A stretch of DNA of 42,109 nt, taken from an uncultured Cryomorphaceae bacterium. GTDB taxonomy: Bacteria; Bacteroidota; Bacteroidia; Flavobacteriales_D; Parvicellaceae. Below are positions 18,200 to 25,923 of this stretch, in pieces. The DNA lies in NCBI GenBank assembly GCA_947311505.1, contig CAMZLL010000003.1, forward strand, positions 1-42,109, in the 5' to 3' direction. Position 1 is the stretch's first letter, and the number at the start of each line of letters is the position of its first letter. The position numbers and the translations under genes are program-made. Below the pieces are notes generated by a model, which was given only the letters and a program-made list of their open reading frames with translations, did not search any database and was not told the DNA's origin.

Positions 18200-19081
18200 A
18201 TGAGCAAAAAAATTAAAGCAATCAAGATAGACGTACCCGAAAAGGATCGATTAATCAATGTAGAAAAAGCAATAAGAGACAAAAAACCAAGTCTATTAAA
18301 ATGGATGCCAAAATTCATTTTAAATTACATTACGCGAACAGTTCACGAAGACGAATTGAACAGTTTATTCTACAGAACACGAAACGATACGCAAATAGGT
18401 TTTTTAGACATTGGACTTGCCGAAATGGGACCGATAATCACACACGAAGGCATAGAAAACCTACCAAAAACGGGTGGCGTTTTCATTGTGGCCAACCACC
18501 CACTTGGCGGACTTGACGGAACAGCACTTCTACGGATTTGCCTAGACGTAAGAAGCGATATGAAATTTTTCGTTAATGATCTATTGATGCAAGTAAAGCC
18601 AATGGACAATGTTTTTATCCCTGTAAACAAACATGGTAAAAATGACAAGAGCTACCGAGACCGATTTGAAGAGGTATATAAAAGTGACAATTGCCTCATC
18701 TTATTTCCAGCAGGAATGGTATCCAGAAGACAAGAGGGAAAAGTCATAAAAGACCTACAATGGAAAAAAAGCATCATTCAAAAATCAACACAATACAACA
18801 AACCCATCATACCCGTACATATAGAAGCTAGCAACTCTAACAAATTCTACAATCTTGCATATTGGAGAAAAAAACTAGGTATCAAAGCTAATATTGAGAT
18901 GTTTTTTCTTGCTGATGAAATGTATCGTCAAAATGGAAAAAAGATACACATTACTTTTGGAAAAGCTATTCCCGCAAGCGCATTTGATGACTCTAAAAAA
19001 CCTGAAGAGTGGGTACAAGAATTAAAAGACCACGTTTATACGTTGGAAAACAACCCCAACAAGATTTTTGGAAAACCATAG
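18200..19081 (+). CDS. Lysophospholipid acyltransferase family protein (PlsC/hemolysin-like)
   Basis: 293 aa from the ATG of MSKKIKAIKIDV. The ORF track begins 23 codons upstream at a TTG lying inside the promoter element, so I reject that start. The acyltransferase motif is NHPLGGLDG (about residues 100-108). The His and Asp are five residues apart, the spacing I know from the hemolysin-like branch rather than classical HX4D. A second family motif is FPAGMVSRRQEGKV (about 170-183). It probably acylates a lysolipid (phosphatidic acid or aminolipid synthesis) at the inner membrane; the substrate cannot be read from sequence. It is divergent from mraZ and shares its intergenic region. Confidence 0.85.
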   Translation: MSKKIKAIKIDVPEKDRLINVEKAIRDKKPSLLKWMPKFILNYITRTVHEDELNSLFYRTRNDTQIGFLDIGLAEMGPIITHEGIENLPKTGGVFIVANHPLGGLDGTALLRICLDVRSDMKFFVNDLLMQVKPMDNVFIPVNKHGKNDKSYRDRFEEVYKSDNCLILFPAGMVSRRQEGKVIKDLQWKKSIIQKSTQYNKPIIPVHIEASNSNKFYNLAYWRKKLGIKANIEMFFLADEMYRQNGKKIHITFGKAIPASAFDDSKKPEEWVQELKDHVYTLENNPNKIFGKP

Positions 19082-19131
19082 AAACCTTAACAAAAAAAAA
19101 GCACAGAACAATCGCTATATCTATTAAAGAC

Positions 19132-19320
19132 ATGACTATCGATTTGGAAAATGCTACTTATAAAACATTCAATTCAGTTAATCGATTAACTAAATCTGGA
19201 ATAGTTAGATCGCCTAAATTTAAGGCATCCAAAATACCACTAGGATTTGAATCAGCATTTTTCAATTCGAACGATAAGCTCTTTAAGTTTTCATTCGTAA
19301 TATCTCGATTAAAGAATTAA
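19132..19320 (+). CDS. Hypothetical small ORF (62 aa), uncertain
   Basis: An open frame starting MTIDLENATYKTF and ending just before the terminator hairpin of the neighbouring tRNA. The ORF track extends it upstream into the acyltransferase gene, which is unlikely. I recognise no family, signal peptide or membrane segment; the protein is basic with Lys, Ser and Phe. It begins 50 bp after the acyltransferase stop on the same strand and could be a downstream gene, a remnant of something longer, or chance. Confidence 0.3.
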   Translation: MTIDLENATYKTFNSVNRLTKSGIVRSPKFKASKIPLGFESAFFNSNDKLFKFSFVISRLKN

Positions 19321-19321
19321 A

Positions 19322-19359
19322 ACAAAAAAAACCCTTGAAAACTAATGTTTTCAAGGGTT
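19322..19359 (-). terminator. Rho-independent terminator of the CAU tRNA
   Basis: A perfect 12-bp stem (ACCCTTGAAAAC / GTTTTCAAGGGT) with a 4-base loop. On the minus strand it is followed by a run of seven T, 11 bp after the tRNA 3' end. Confidence 0.85.
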
Positions 19360-19369
19360 TCTCTCGCTG

Positions 19370-19443
19370 TGGGCCCTGAAGGGCTCGAACCTTCGACCCC
19401 CTGATTATGAGTCAGGTGCTCTAACCAACTGAGCTAAGGGCCC
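19370..19443 (-). tRNA. tRNA with CAU anticodon (tRNA-Met or tRNA-Ile2)
   Basis: 74 nt cloverleaf on the minus strand. The acceptor stem is GGGCCCT/AGGGCCC, the D arm GCTC...GAGC, the anticodon arm CCTGA-CTCATAA-TCAGG with anticodon CAT, and the T arm GAAGG-TTCGAGC-CCTTC, with discriminator A and no encoded CCA. CAU is shared by elongator Met, initiator Met and lysidine-modified Ile tRNAs. The first acceptor pair is G-C, so it is not a typical initiator. I cannot separate Met from Ile2 by eye. Confidence 0.95.
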
Positions 19444-19467
19444 ATTTCAAAGATTAATTTTGAAATG
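19443..19467. other. 9-bp perfect palindromic hairpin at the 5' end of the CAU tRNA
   Basis: CATTTCAAA and TTTGAAATG are exact reverse complements with a 7-base spacer. It abuts the tRNA 5' end and lies 42 bp upstream of the HAD gene on the other strand. No T run follows on either strand, so it is not a terminator; it could be an operator or a tRNA leader hairpin. Confidence 0.4.
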
Positions 19468-19509
19468 CGGTTGCAAATGTGCACCTTTGCTTTGAATTAA
19501 ACAAGAAAA

Positions 19510-20148
19510 ATGGCAATTGATTTAAAAGAAATTAAAAATATTATTTTTGACCTCGGTGGAGTCATCTTAAATATCGACTATAACTTAACAGCTAACGCAT
19601 TCAAAAACATAGGCTTTACAAATTTTGACACCTTCTATTCTCAACAAAAGCAATCCAATTTATTTGACCAATTAGAAACAGGAAAATTATCAAGTTTACA
19701 GTTTACAGATGTTATTCAGTCGAATTTTGCAACTAAAAGCTCCAAATCTGATATTATTTCTGCCTGGAATGAAATGCTTTTAGATCTCCCTAAAGAAAGA
19801 ATTAGACTCATCAGAGAATTAGCTAAAAAGTATAAGGTATTCCTTTTAAGTAACACCAACAGTATCCACTACGATGCTTTTACTAAAATTATAGAAAAAG
19901 ATTATGAAACCAATTTATTTAAAAACCTTTTTGTTGAAACCTATTACTCTCACGAAATAGGATTACGTAAGCCAAATAAAGAATGCTTTGAATATGTTCT
20001 TAACCAAAACAATTTAAAAGCGAGTGAAACTCTTTTTATTGACGATACAGAACAACACATTATAGGCGCAAATTCAGTTGGCTTAAAAACACACCACCTC
20101 AAAAACAAAGAAACAATTAACCTTTTATTTGCTGACACAGTTCTATAA
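19510..20148 (+). CDS. HAD-superfamily hydrolase (subfamily IA, YihX-like)
   Basis: 212 aa, one HAD fold with a helical cap. Motif I is IFDLGGVIL (residues 11-19); the usual second Asp is replaced by Gly, as in YihX-type phosphatases. Motif II is LLSNTN (about 115), motif III GLRKPNKECF (about 150) and motif IV FIDDTEQH (about 178). It is expected to be a cytosolic phosphatase for small phosphorylated metabolites; the substrate is unknown. Its 3' end overlaps the convergent methylmalonyl-CoA epimerase gene by 32 bp. Confidence 0.88.
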   Translation: MAIDLKEIKNIIFDLGGVILNIDYNLTANAFKNIGFTNFDTFYSQQKQSNLFDQLETGKLSSLQFTDVIQSNFATKSSKSDIISAWNEMLLDLPKERIRLIRELAKKYKVFLLSNTNSIHYDAFTKIIEKDYETNLFKNLFVETYYSHEIGLRKPNKECFEYVLNQNNLKASETLFIDDTEQHIIGANSVGLKTHHLKNKETINLLFADTVL

Positions 20149-20524
20149 GCATTCCGCTAGTAGATTTAGGATGCATAAATGCAACCCTCATATTATCTGC
20201 TCCTAATTTTGGTTTTGTATGAATTAATTCAAAACCCTCTTCAGTTAATCTAGCAATTTCTTTTTCGATGTCATCTACACCAAAAGCTATATGATGAATC
20301 CCCTCTCCTTTTTTATCTATAAACTTTGCGATAGGACTATTTTCATTTGTAGCCTGCAACAATTCTATTTTACTCTCCCCTACTTTAAAGAAAGAAGTCT
20401 TTACTCCTTCTGACTGCACCTCCTCTTGTTTATAAGGATCCACATTAAGTATCTTACTATAGATTTCATTCGAAACATCTAAATCTTTTACAGCGATTCC
20501 TATGTGCTCTATTTTATTTAGCAT
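20117..20524 (-). CDS. mce: Methylmalonyl-CoA epimerase
   Basis: 135 aa VOC-fold (glyoxalase/bleomycin) enzyme that interconverts (R)- and (S)-methylmalonyl-CoA for propionate use through methylmalonyl-CoA mutase. Start KIEHIGIAVKDLD, central GEGIHHIAFGVDDIE and C-terminal PKSTSGMLIELCQ fit the family and include the metal-binding His and Glu positions. The length is typical. No mutase gene is in the window. The 3' end overlaps the HAD gene on the other strand. Confidence 0.93.
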   Translation of the reverse strand: MLNKIEHIGIAVKDLDVSNEIYSKILNVDPYKQEEVQSEGVKTSFFKVGESKIELLQATNENSPIAKFIDKKGEGIHHIAFGVDDIEKEIARLTEEGFELIHTKPKLGADNMRVAFMHPKSTSGMLIELCQQIKG

Positions 20525-20542
20525 ATATTAATATTTTAAGCA

Positions 20543-20575
20543 AAAAAAAGCCTTTCCAGATTATGAAAAGGCTTA
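20543..20575 (-). terminator. Rho-independent terminator of the secreted-protein gene
   Basis: AAGCCTTTCC pairs with GAAAAGGCTT (one mismatch) around a 7-base loop. On the minus strand a T run follows. It lies just after the stop of the 265-aa secreted protein and upstream of mce. Confidence 0.75.
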
Positions 20576-20594
20576 ATAAATTATATTGAGTTAA

Positions 20595-21392
20595 TTATTT
20601 TTTATTCTTGTTCCAAACTTCCCCTGTGGTATTATCAAAGTTCACATAGAAAAGTCCTTTATCAAGATTACCACAATCGATAAGTTTTCCATATCCTTTT
20701 TTGACCATATTACCATAAGTGTCAAATATTTCATAAAGTGTTTCTCCACTAAACTCTGCATTTTTTCCTTTAGGAGCCAATAATGTTAAAACCGGAGCAT
20801 CAGACTGAACTGTGGTAGATGGCGAAATCTTTGGCTTTCCAGAGAAATCGACTTGTTTTACACGAAACTTATTTGTGCCGGAGTGCAATTCTACTTGAAA
20901 CTCATAGCAGTTTGCACTAGGTGTACCAATACCATCAACTTCTCCAACTTTAATCCATTTATTCCACCTGTATTGTTCTACAATAAAAGTTAACTTACCT
21001 GACTCACCAGTAGTACACCATTTAAGCAAATTTCCATTTTCTACTTTTATGCTTGTCGTTTGAAAAGTACTTTTTGGTCGTAGCACTTCAGGGTTAAGCA
21101 CTTTTGGCTGACAGTCGGTCTTATGAATAATTTTAACCACAACTGGATCTCCTAATTTAAGATCTAGATTTGCAAAATCTACTTCAAAAGCACTGGATGC
21201 AATTTGGTCTGTTGTTGCATCGCCATTGACAGTTACTTTTATAACACAAAAACCTACTCCACTACTTGCGAAGGGATTTTGAACGTATAAATTTTTACCT
21301 TGATAGTGACCTTCGTGAACAATACTCGTTTCGTTTTGAGCAACAGTAACAACTGTTATAAAAGTCAATAATATTAATAGTAGCCTTTTCAT
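20595..21392 (-). CDS. Secreted protein of unknown function with beta-rich C-terminal region
   Basis: 265 aa with a signal peptide (MKRLLLILLTFITVVTVAQ). No family is recognised. The middle contains a fibronectin-III-like stretch (about residues 110-195, from TSIKVENGNLLKWCTTGE to NKFRVKQVDFSG). The last 60 residues (YEIFDTYGNMVKKGYG...GLFYVNFDN) resemble the C-terminal sorting-type tails of Bacteroidota secreted proteins. Cysteines around residues 49, 93, 126 and 164 could form disulfides. It is probably periplasmic or surface exposed, sits alone on its strand and has its own terminator. The type IX secretion link is inference. Confidence 0.7.
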   Translation of the reverse strand: MKRLLLILLTFITVVTVAQNETSIVHEGHYQGKNLYVQNPFASSGVGFCVIKVTVNGDATTDQIASSAFEVDFANLDLKLGDPVVVKIIHKTDCQPKVLNPEVLRPKSTFQTTSIKVENGNLLKWCTTGESGKLTFIVEQYRWNKWIKVGEVDGIGTPSANCYEFQVELHSGTNKFRVKQVDFSGKPKISPSTTVQSDAPVLTLLAPKGKNAEFSGETLYEIFDTYGNMVKKGYGKLIDCGNLDKGLFYVNFDNTTGEVWNKNKK

Positions 21393-21618
21393 ATCCTTAT
21401 TTAAGTAAGTAAAACATCACCATAGTTAGCTGGTTTGATTTCACATTCTTGGTTTAAGAGGCAATATTAACTTCATTTTTTGATATATCAAAGTAATACT
21501 CCATTTATTTTTATCAACGCCTATTAAAAAACAGATAGACAATCAATCATTTATAGAGGTAATTACAAAAAAAATAGATTTTACATGAGATTCTTTAGCT
21601 ATAGCCATTTTTATTATT

Positions 21619-21626
21619 TATATTTG
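21619..21626 (+). promoter_or_regulatory. -7 element (TATATTTG) of the oligopeptide-binding lipoprotein gene
   Basis: Perfect TAnnTTTG 23 bp upstream of the start codon. A weak TTTAG lies near the -33 position. The remaining 21393-21600 intergenic sequence is AT-rich and I see nothing else in it. Confidence 0.45.
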
Positions 21627-21648
21627 TCAGTTATAATAGGTATTTTTT

Positions 21649-23400
21649 ATGAAAAAAACAATTTTAGGATTTACTTTACTAAGCTTACTTTTTGTAGGAT
21701 GTGGAGAGACGGAAGAAATTAAGGATGAACAAATTAACAAACGTAAATCAAACGGAGTTGATTTATTTTATGGTGGTACGATTACGATTGCTGAAGACGA
21801 GACTTTTCAATCTTTATTCCCTATAGAAGTTGTTGACCTTTCGTCATTTAACGCTGTTAATCAACTGCATGACGGATTGATTCGCTATGACACCAAAGAC
21901 TTTTCTTTACAATCAGCTGTTGCCGAAAATTGGGAAGTAGATGCTGCTGGTTTGGTATATACTTTTTATTTAAGAAAAGACGTATTATTTCATGATGACG
22001 TTTGCTTTAAAGAAGGTAAAGGTAGAAGCGTTACGGCTGAAGATGTAAAATACACCTTTGAGCTTCTATCTTCAAAGGATTTTAAAATTAATTTTGATCC
22101 GATAGTAAAGCCGTACATCAAAGGTGCTGAAGATTTCTTCAATGGTAAAACTGACCAAATAGAAGGTATCGAAGTTGTTGATGATTTCACTATTAAATTT
22201 ACACTCAATCAAGCATCACCTAGCTTTATCTACACTTTAGCAATGCCCAACACCAGCATCATAGCTAAGGAGGCGTATGAAAAATACGGCAAAGAAATGA
22301 CCGTAGGCTGTGGCCCATTCAAATTCATAAAGCCAGTAGATATAACAAAAGAACTCTCTTTTATATACAATGAAAAATATTATTTGAAAGATGAAAATGG
22401 AAATTCATTACCCTATTTGGATACAGTAACTTATGTTTTCCTACCAAGTAAATTAAAACAACTGGAGTATTTTAATCAAAATAAATTATCCATAATTAAT
22501 GGGCTTCCTTCCTCTAAGATTGCGCAAGTAGTTTCTGAAAAGATTGAAAACTTCAAAAACAATCCACCTAAAACTATACTTGACAGACAGCCAGAGTTAC
22601 AAACTCAATATTATGGTTTTTCATGTACTCGCCCTCCATTTGACAACATATTAGTACGTAAAGCCTTTAATTATGCAATAAATAGAAATGACATTGTTAA
22701 CGACATTCTTAATGGACAAGGCACTCCCGGACTGCACGGAATCACACCTAAGATACCGACTTTTACCAATTATGATTTTTCAAAAATAAAAGGTTATAGA
22801 TATGATCCTATGCTTGCTAAAGAATTATTAGCTGAGGCTGGTTATCCAAACGGAGAAGGTTTTCCTGAGACCACCCTAGAAATTAACCTTGGAGGTAATG
22901 TTCACAAGCTTGTTTCTACTGAAGTAGAACGTCAGTTAAAACAAACACTAAACATTAAGTTAAGTATAGACCAAGTTTCTTTTAAGAAAAAAATCGAGCA
23001 TTCAAAATTCAGTAAATCTGAAATTTACAGAGCATCTTGGGTCGCTGACTTCCCTTCTCCTGAGAGCTTTTTATCTATTTTATATGGAGGTGATGTACCT
23101 TCAACGTTAGATGAACCATCTTACCCTAACACGATGAGATATGTAAATCCAGCATTTGACTCTTTATTTTTAGCTGGAAAAACTGCCATAGACAATGCTA
23201 CGAGTTACAACAACTTTGCTGCTGCCGAGGCTTTAATGATGGAAGATGCTCCTATTCTAATACTTTGGTATGCCGAAAACTATACGATGTTTCATTCTGA
23301 GGTTAGAAGCTATTTCAACAATGGTCTTAAAATAGCTGATTTCTCAGAAGTTTATATCAAAACGATGACAGCCGAAGAAAACACTCCAAAAGAAGATTAA
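21649..23400 (+). CDS. ABC transporter substrate-binding lipoprotein (family 5, oligopeptide/dipeptide type)
   Basis: 583 aa. A lipoprotein signal with lipobox FVGC (Cys at residue 19) precedes a full SBP family 5 domain. Family markers are AENWEVDAAGLVYTFYLRKDVLFHDD (only partly quoted here as LVYTFYLRKDVLFHDD), GRSVTAEDVKYTFE, TVGCGPFKF, VRKAFNYAINRNDIV and APILILWYAENY. It should bind peptides or similar ligands in the periplasm. No permease or ATPase genes are near, so it is an orphan here; the partners are elsewhere or it has a sensing role. It is followed at 34 bp by bactofilin and then by usp, perhaps one transcript. Confidence 0.9.
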   Translation: MKKTILGFTLLSLLFVGCGETEEIKDEQINKRKSNGVDLFYGGTITIAEDETFQSLFPIEVVDLSSFNAVNQLHDGLIRYDTKDFSLQSAVAENWEVDAAGLVYTFYLRKDVLFHDDVCFKEGKGRSVTAEDVKYTFELLSSKDFKINFDPIVKPYIKGAEDFFNGKTDQIEGIEVVDDFTIKFTLNQASPSFIYTLAMPNTSIIAKEAYEKYGKEMTVGCGPFKFIKPVDITKELSFIYNEKYYLKDENGNSLPYLDTVTYVFLPSKLKQLEYFNQNKLSIINGLPSSKIAQVVSEKIENFKNNPPKTILDRQPELQTQYYGFSCTRPPFDNILVRKAFNYAINRNDIVNDILNGQGTPGLHGITPKIPTFTNYDFSKIKGYRYDPMLAKELLAEAGYPNGEGFPETTLEINLGGNVHKLVSTEVERQLKQTLNIKLSIDQVSFKKKIEHSKFSKSEIYRASWVADFPSPESFLSILYGGDVPSTLDEPSYPNTMRYVNPAFDSLFLAGKTAIDNATSYNNFAAAEALMMEDAPILILWYAENYTMFHSEVRSYFNNGLKIADFSEVYIKTMTAEENTPKED

Positions 23401-23434
23401 TAACGCTATTTATTTCATACAAACAACTTGAATT

Positions 23435-23854
23435 ATGTTTAAATCAAATAACAATACAACTACCAAACAAGGCAACACTAACTCACCTGAAAGGTTAAAT
23501 AGAATCGTTGAAGGCACCAATATTACTGGAGAAATAAATTCTGAGAGTAATATCAGGATAGATGGTCAAGTCAAAGGTACAGTAACCACTAAAGGTAGAG
23601 TTGTAATAGGTGTTACTGGAATTATAGAGGGTGATATTTATTGTTTAGACGCAGATGTAGAAGGTTTGATTACTGGAACAATAAAGGTAGGGAATCTTTT
23701 GACCTTAAAAAATACTGCAAAAATAGATGGTGACATTACAACCAAGAGACTCAACATTGAATCGGGGGCTGAATTTAACGGAACCTGTACAATGGGAGAC
23801 TCGAATAAATCAACCGCTTCTGTTTCGGCAGAAGGTGTGCTTGAGGCACATTAA
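23435..23854 (+). CDS. Bactofilin (polymer-forming cytoskeletal protein)
   Basis: 139 aa with one bactofilin domain at about residues 20-125. The repeated beta-helix pattern is visible as INSESNIRIDGQVKGTVTTK, GRVVIGVTGIIEGDIY, ADVEGLITGTIKVG and LTLKNTAKIDGDITTKRL. Disordered polar tails flank it, as usual. Bactofilins self-assemble without nucleotide and often scaffold peptidoglycan or envelope enzymes. Here it lies between a substrate-binding lipoprotein and a stress protein, which gives no direct partner. Confidence 0.93.
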   Translation: MFKSNNNTTTKQGNTNSPERLNRIVEGTNITGEINSESNIRIDGQVKGTVTTKGRVVIGVTGIIEGDIYCLDADVEGLITGTIKVGNLLTLKNTAKIDGDITTKRLNIESGAEFNGTCTMGDSNKSTASVSAEGVLEAH

Positions 23855-23894
23855 ACTAACAAATTAGAATTAAAAAAATAGTATAAATAATTAA

Positions 23895-24740
23895 ATGATT
23901 ATGAACAAACGAAGAATTTTAGTACCGACAGATTTTTCAGCTGTATCGCACACAGCTATGACACATGCTGCCGATTTAGCTGAATCAATAGGCGCAGACG
24001 TATTTTTATTAAATATTATTGATAAAGAATCTGATGCACCAAAGGCTGAAGAAAAAATTGCAGAAGAAATCGATTATCTTAATAGGTATAATTCTAACAT
24101 TAAAGTAGAGTCTTTTGTACAAGTTGGTAGTATATTTGAGGATATAGGAGATGTGGCTGAAGAAAAGAAAGTAAGCATCATAATAATGGGTACTCACGGA
24201 GCTAGCGGATGGCAAAAAGTAGCAGGAAGCTATGCCTTAAAAGTGGTTACAAGTTCTAAAATTCCTTTCATAATTACTCAAGACAATCCCATTGAGAAGA
24301 AAGGATATGACAAAATCCTTGTTCCTCTTGATTTGCACAATGAAACAAAACAAAAACTAGAAATTGTAGCTGATTTAGCGAGATATTTTGAGTCTGAAGT
24401 TCATATCGTTACTCCAAAAGAAACCGATGAATTTTTAAGAAACAAAATGAATGGCAATATAGCTTATGCAAAAAAATACTTAAAGGATAAGAAAGTAAAA
24501 TGTGCCACACACGTAACCACAAAAAGCGGTGACTTTGTAGATCAACTTCTTGACTTAGCAGGAGAGCTTGAGATTGATCTTATTACCATAATGAATCTGC
24601 AAAGGAATTCATTGATGGGAATGCTTGGCGCAAGATACGAACAAGAAATAATTACCAACGAAGATCAAATACCTGTTCTATGTGTAAATCCAAAACAGAC
24701 TACCCACACTACAGGTTCTGTGTTTGGAAACTCTATATAA
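23895..24740 (+). CDS. Universal stress protein, two tandem Usp domains
   Basis: 281 aa. Domain 1 spans about residues 4-140 with RRILVPTDFSAVSHTAMTHA and the ATP-binding-type motif IMGTHGASGW. Domain 2 spans about 147-275 with YDKILVPLDLHNETKQKLE but lacks a clear G-2X-G-9X-G(S/T) motif, so only the first domain looks able to bind nucleotide. Cytosolic, usually linked to stress or starvation survival. The start could also be the second Met two codons later. A terminator follows within 25 bp. Confidence 0.92.
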   Translation: MIMNKRRILVPTDFSAVSHTAMTHAADLAESIGADVFLLNIIDKESDAPKAEEKIAEEIDYLNRYNSNIKVESFVQVGSIFEDIGDVAEEKKVSIIIMGTHGASGWQKVAGSYALKVVTSSKIPFIITQDNPIEKKGYDKILVPLDLHNETKQKLEIVADLARYFESEVHIVTPKETDEFLRNKMNGNIAYAKKYLKDKKVKCATHVTTKSGDFVDQLLDLAGELEIDLITIMNLQRNSLMGMLGARYEQEIITNEDQIPVLCVNPKQTTHTTGSVFGNSI

Positions 24741-24761
24741 ACAACAAGATATGTTTAAAAA

Positions 24762-24795
24762 AAGTCGTTAATTTTATTTTTAACGGCTTTTTTTA
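24762..24795 (+). terminator. Rho-independent terminator after the usp gene
   Basis: AAGTCGTTAA pairs with TTAACGGCTT (one G-U pair) around an 8-base loop and is followed by a T run. It probably ends the SBP-bactofilin-usp transcript. Confidence 0.8.
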
Positions 24796-24827
24796 TGCCT
24801 AGAAAACTAATGTTAAGGTAATCCGAT

Positions 24828-24835
24828 TATCTTTG
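24828..24835 (+). promoter_or_regulatory. -7 element (TATCTTTG) of ruvB
   Basis: Perfect TAnnTTTG ending 5 bp before the ruvB ATG, implying a leaderless or nearly leaderless mRNA. No -33 match. Confidence 0.45.
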
Positions 24836-24840
24836 TTCTG

Positions 24841-25863
24841 ATGATTGAAGAATTTGACCTACATAGTGACGAGAGCTCCAACTCTGACAAAGAGGTAGAA
24901 AAGGTTTTACGTCCCAAACTACTTGATGATTTTTCTGGGCAACGAAAAATAACCAATAACTTATCTATTTTCATTGATGCAGCAAAACTTCGAGGAGACA
25001 CACTTGACCACGTACTCCTACATGGTCCTCCTGGACTTGGGAAGACTACCCTATCGAATATCATCGCAAATGAATTAGGTGTTGGTTTTAAAGTAACTTC
25101 TGGTCCTGTTTTAGAAAAACCTGGAGATCTTGCAGGGCTTTTAACCAATTTAGAAGAAGGTGACGTTTTATTTATTGATGAAATCCATAGATTATCCCCT
25201 GTCATAGAGGAATATTTATATTCTGCAATGGAAGATTACAAAATTGATATCCTTATAGATACAGGGCCCAATGCTCGCACCGTTCAGATTACATTAAACC
25301 CCTTTACACTAATAGGCGCTACCACTCGATCTGGTATGCTTACAGCACCACTTAGAGCTCGTTTTGGTATATCGTGTAGATTGGAGTATTATGATGCAAA
25401 AATACTTACTGATATTGTAGAGCGTTCGTCTGGCATATTGAACATCCCTATTGAATACGAAGCTGCATATAAAATAGCTTCCAGAAGCAGAGGCACTCCA
25501 AGAATTGCAAACGCACTACTACGTAGAGTACGAGATTTTGCTCAAATAAAAGGTGACGGAACTATCACACCAAACATCACCGACATTGGGCTTGAGGCTT
25601 TAAATGTAGATCAACATGGCTTAGATGAAATGGACAATAAAATTCTTTCTATTATAATTGATAAATTTCAAGGAGGTCCTGTTGGTCTAACCACCATAGC
25701 TACGGCTGTTGGAGAAGACTCAGGAACCATTGAAGAGGTTTACGAACCATTCTTGATACAAGAAGGATATCTTATGCGTACGCCTAGAGGACGTAAAGCA
25801 ACTGAAATGGCATACAAGCACCTTGATAAAAATATTGGCTATACGCAAGGAGGTTTATTTTAA
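24841..25863 (+). CDS. ruvB: Holliday junction branch migration helicase RuvB
   Basis: 340 aa AAA+ motor that drives branch migration with RuvA. Walker A GPPGLGKT (residues 63-69 region), Walker [10 protein letters not shown] (about 114), sensor 1 [11 protein letters not shown] and arginine-finger region APLRARFGI are present. The C-terminal winged helix contains [10 protein letters not shown] and RTPRGRKAT, typical of RuvB. The N terminus [12 protein letters not shown] is canonical. It is transcribed alone after the usp terminator. RuvA and RuvC are not in the window. Confidence 0.97.
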   Translation: MIEEFDLHSDESSNSDKEVEKVLRPKLLDDFSGQRKITNNLSIFIDAAKLRGDTLDHVLLHGPPGLGKTTLSNIIANELGVGFKVTSGPVLEKPGDLAGLLTNLEEGDVLFIDEIHRLSPVIEEYLYSAMEDYKIDILIDTGPNARTVQITLNPFTLIGATTRSGMLTAPLRARFGISCRLEYYDAKILTDIVERSSGILNIPIEYEAAYKIASRSRGTPRIANALLRRVRDFAQIKGDGTITPNITDIGLEALNVDQHGLDEMDNKILSIIIDKFQGGPVGLTTIATAVGEDSGTIEEVYEPFLIQEGYLMRTPRGRKATEMAYKHLDKNIGYTQGGLF

Positions 25864-25923
25864 GACTACTTAAATTTAGTTCCGAACAAAATTCAGCAAA
25901 GCCAAAGTAGTATTTATTTCTAT

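Noticed and set aside
19009-19131. Upstream part of the 103-aa ORF overlapping the acyltransferase
   Set aside because: Out-of-frame overlap with a real gene; only the part from 19132 is worth a tentative listing.
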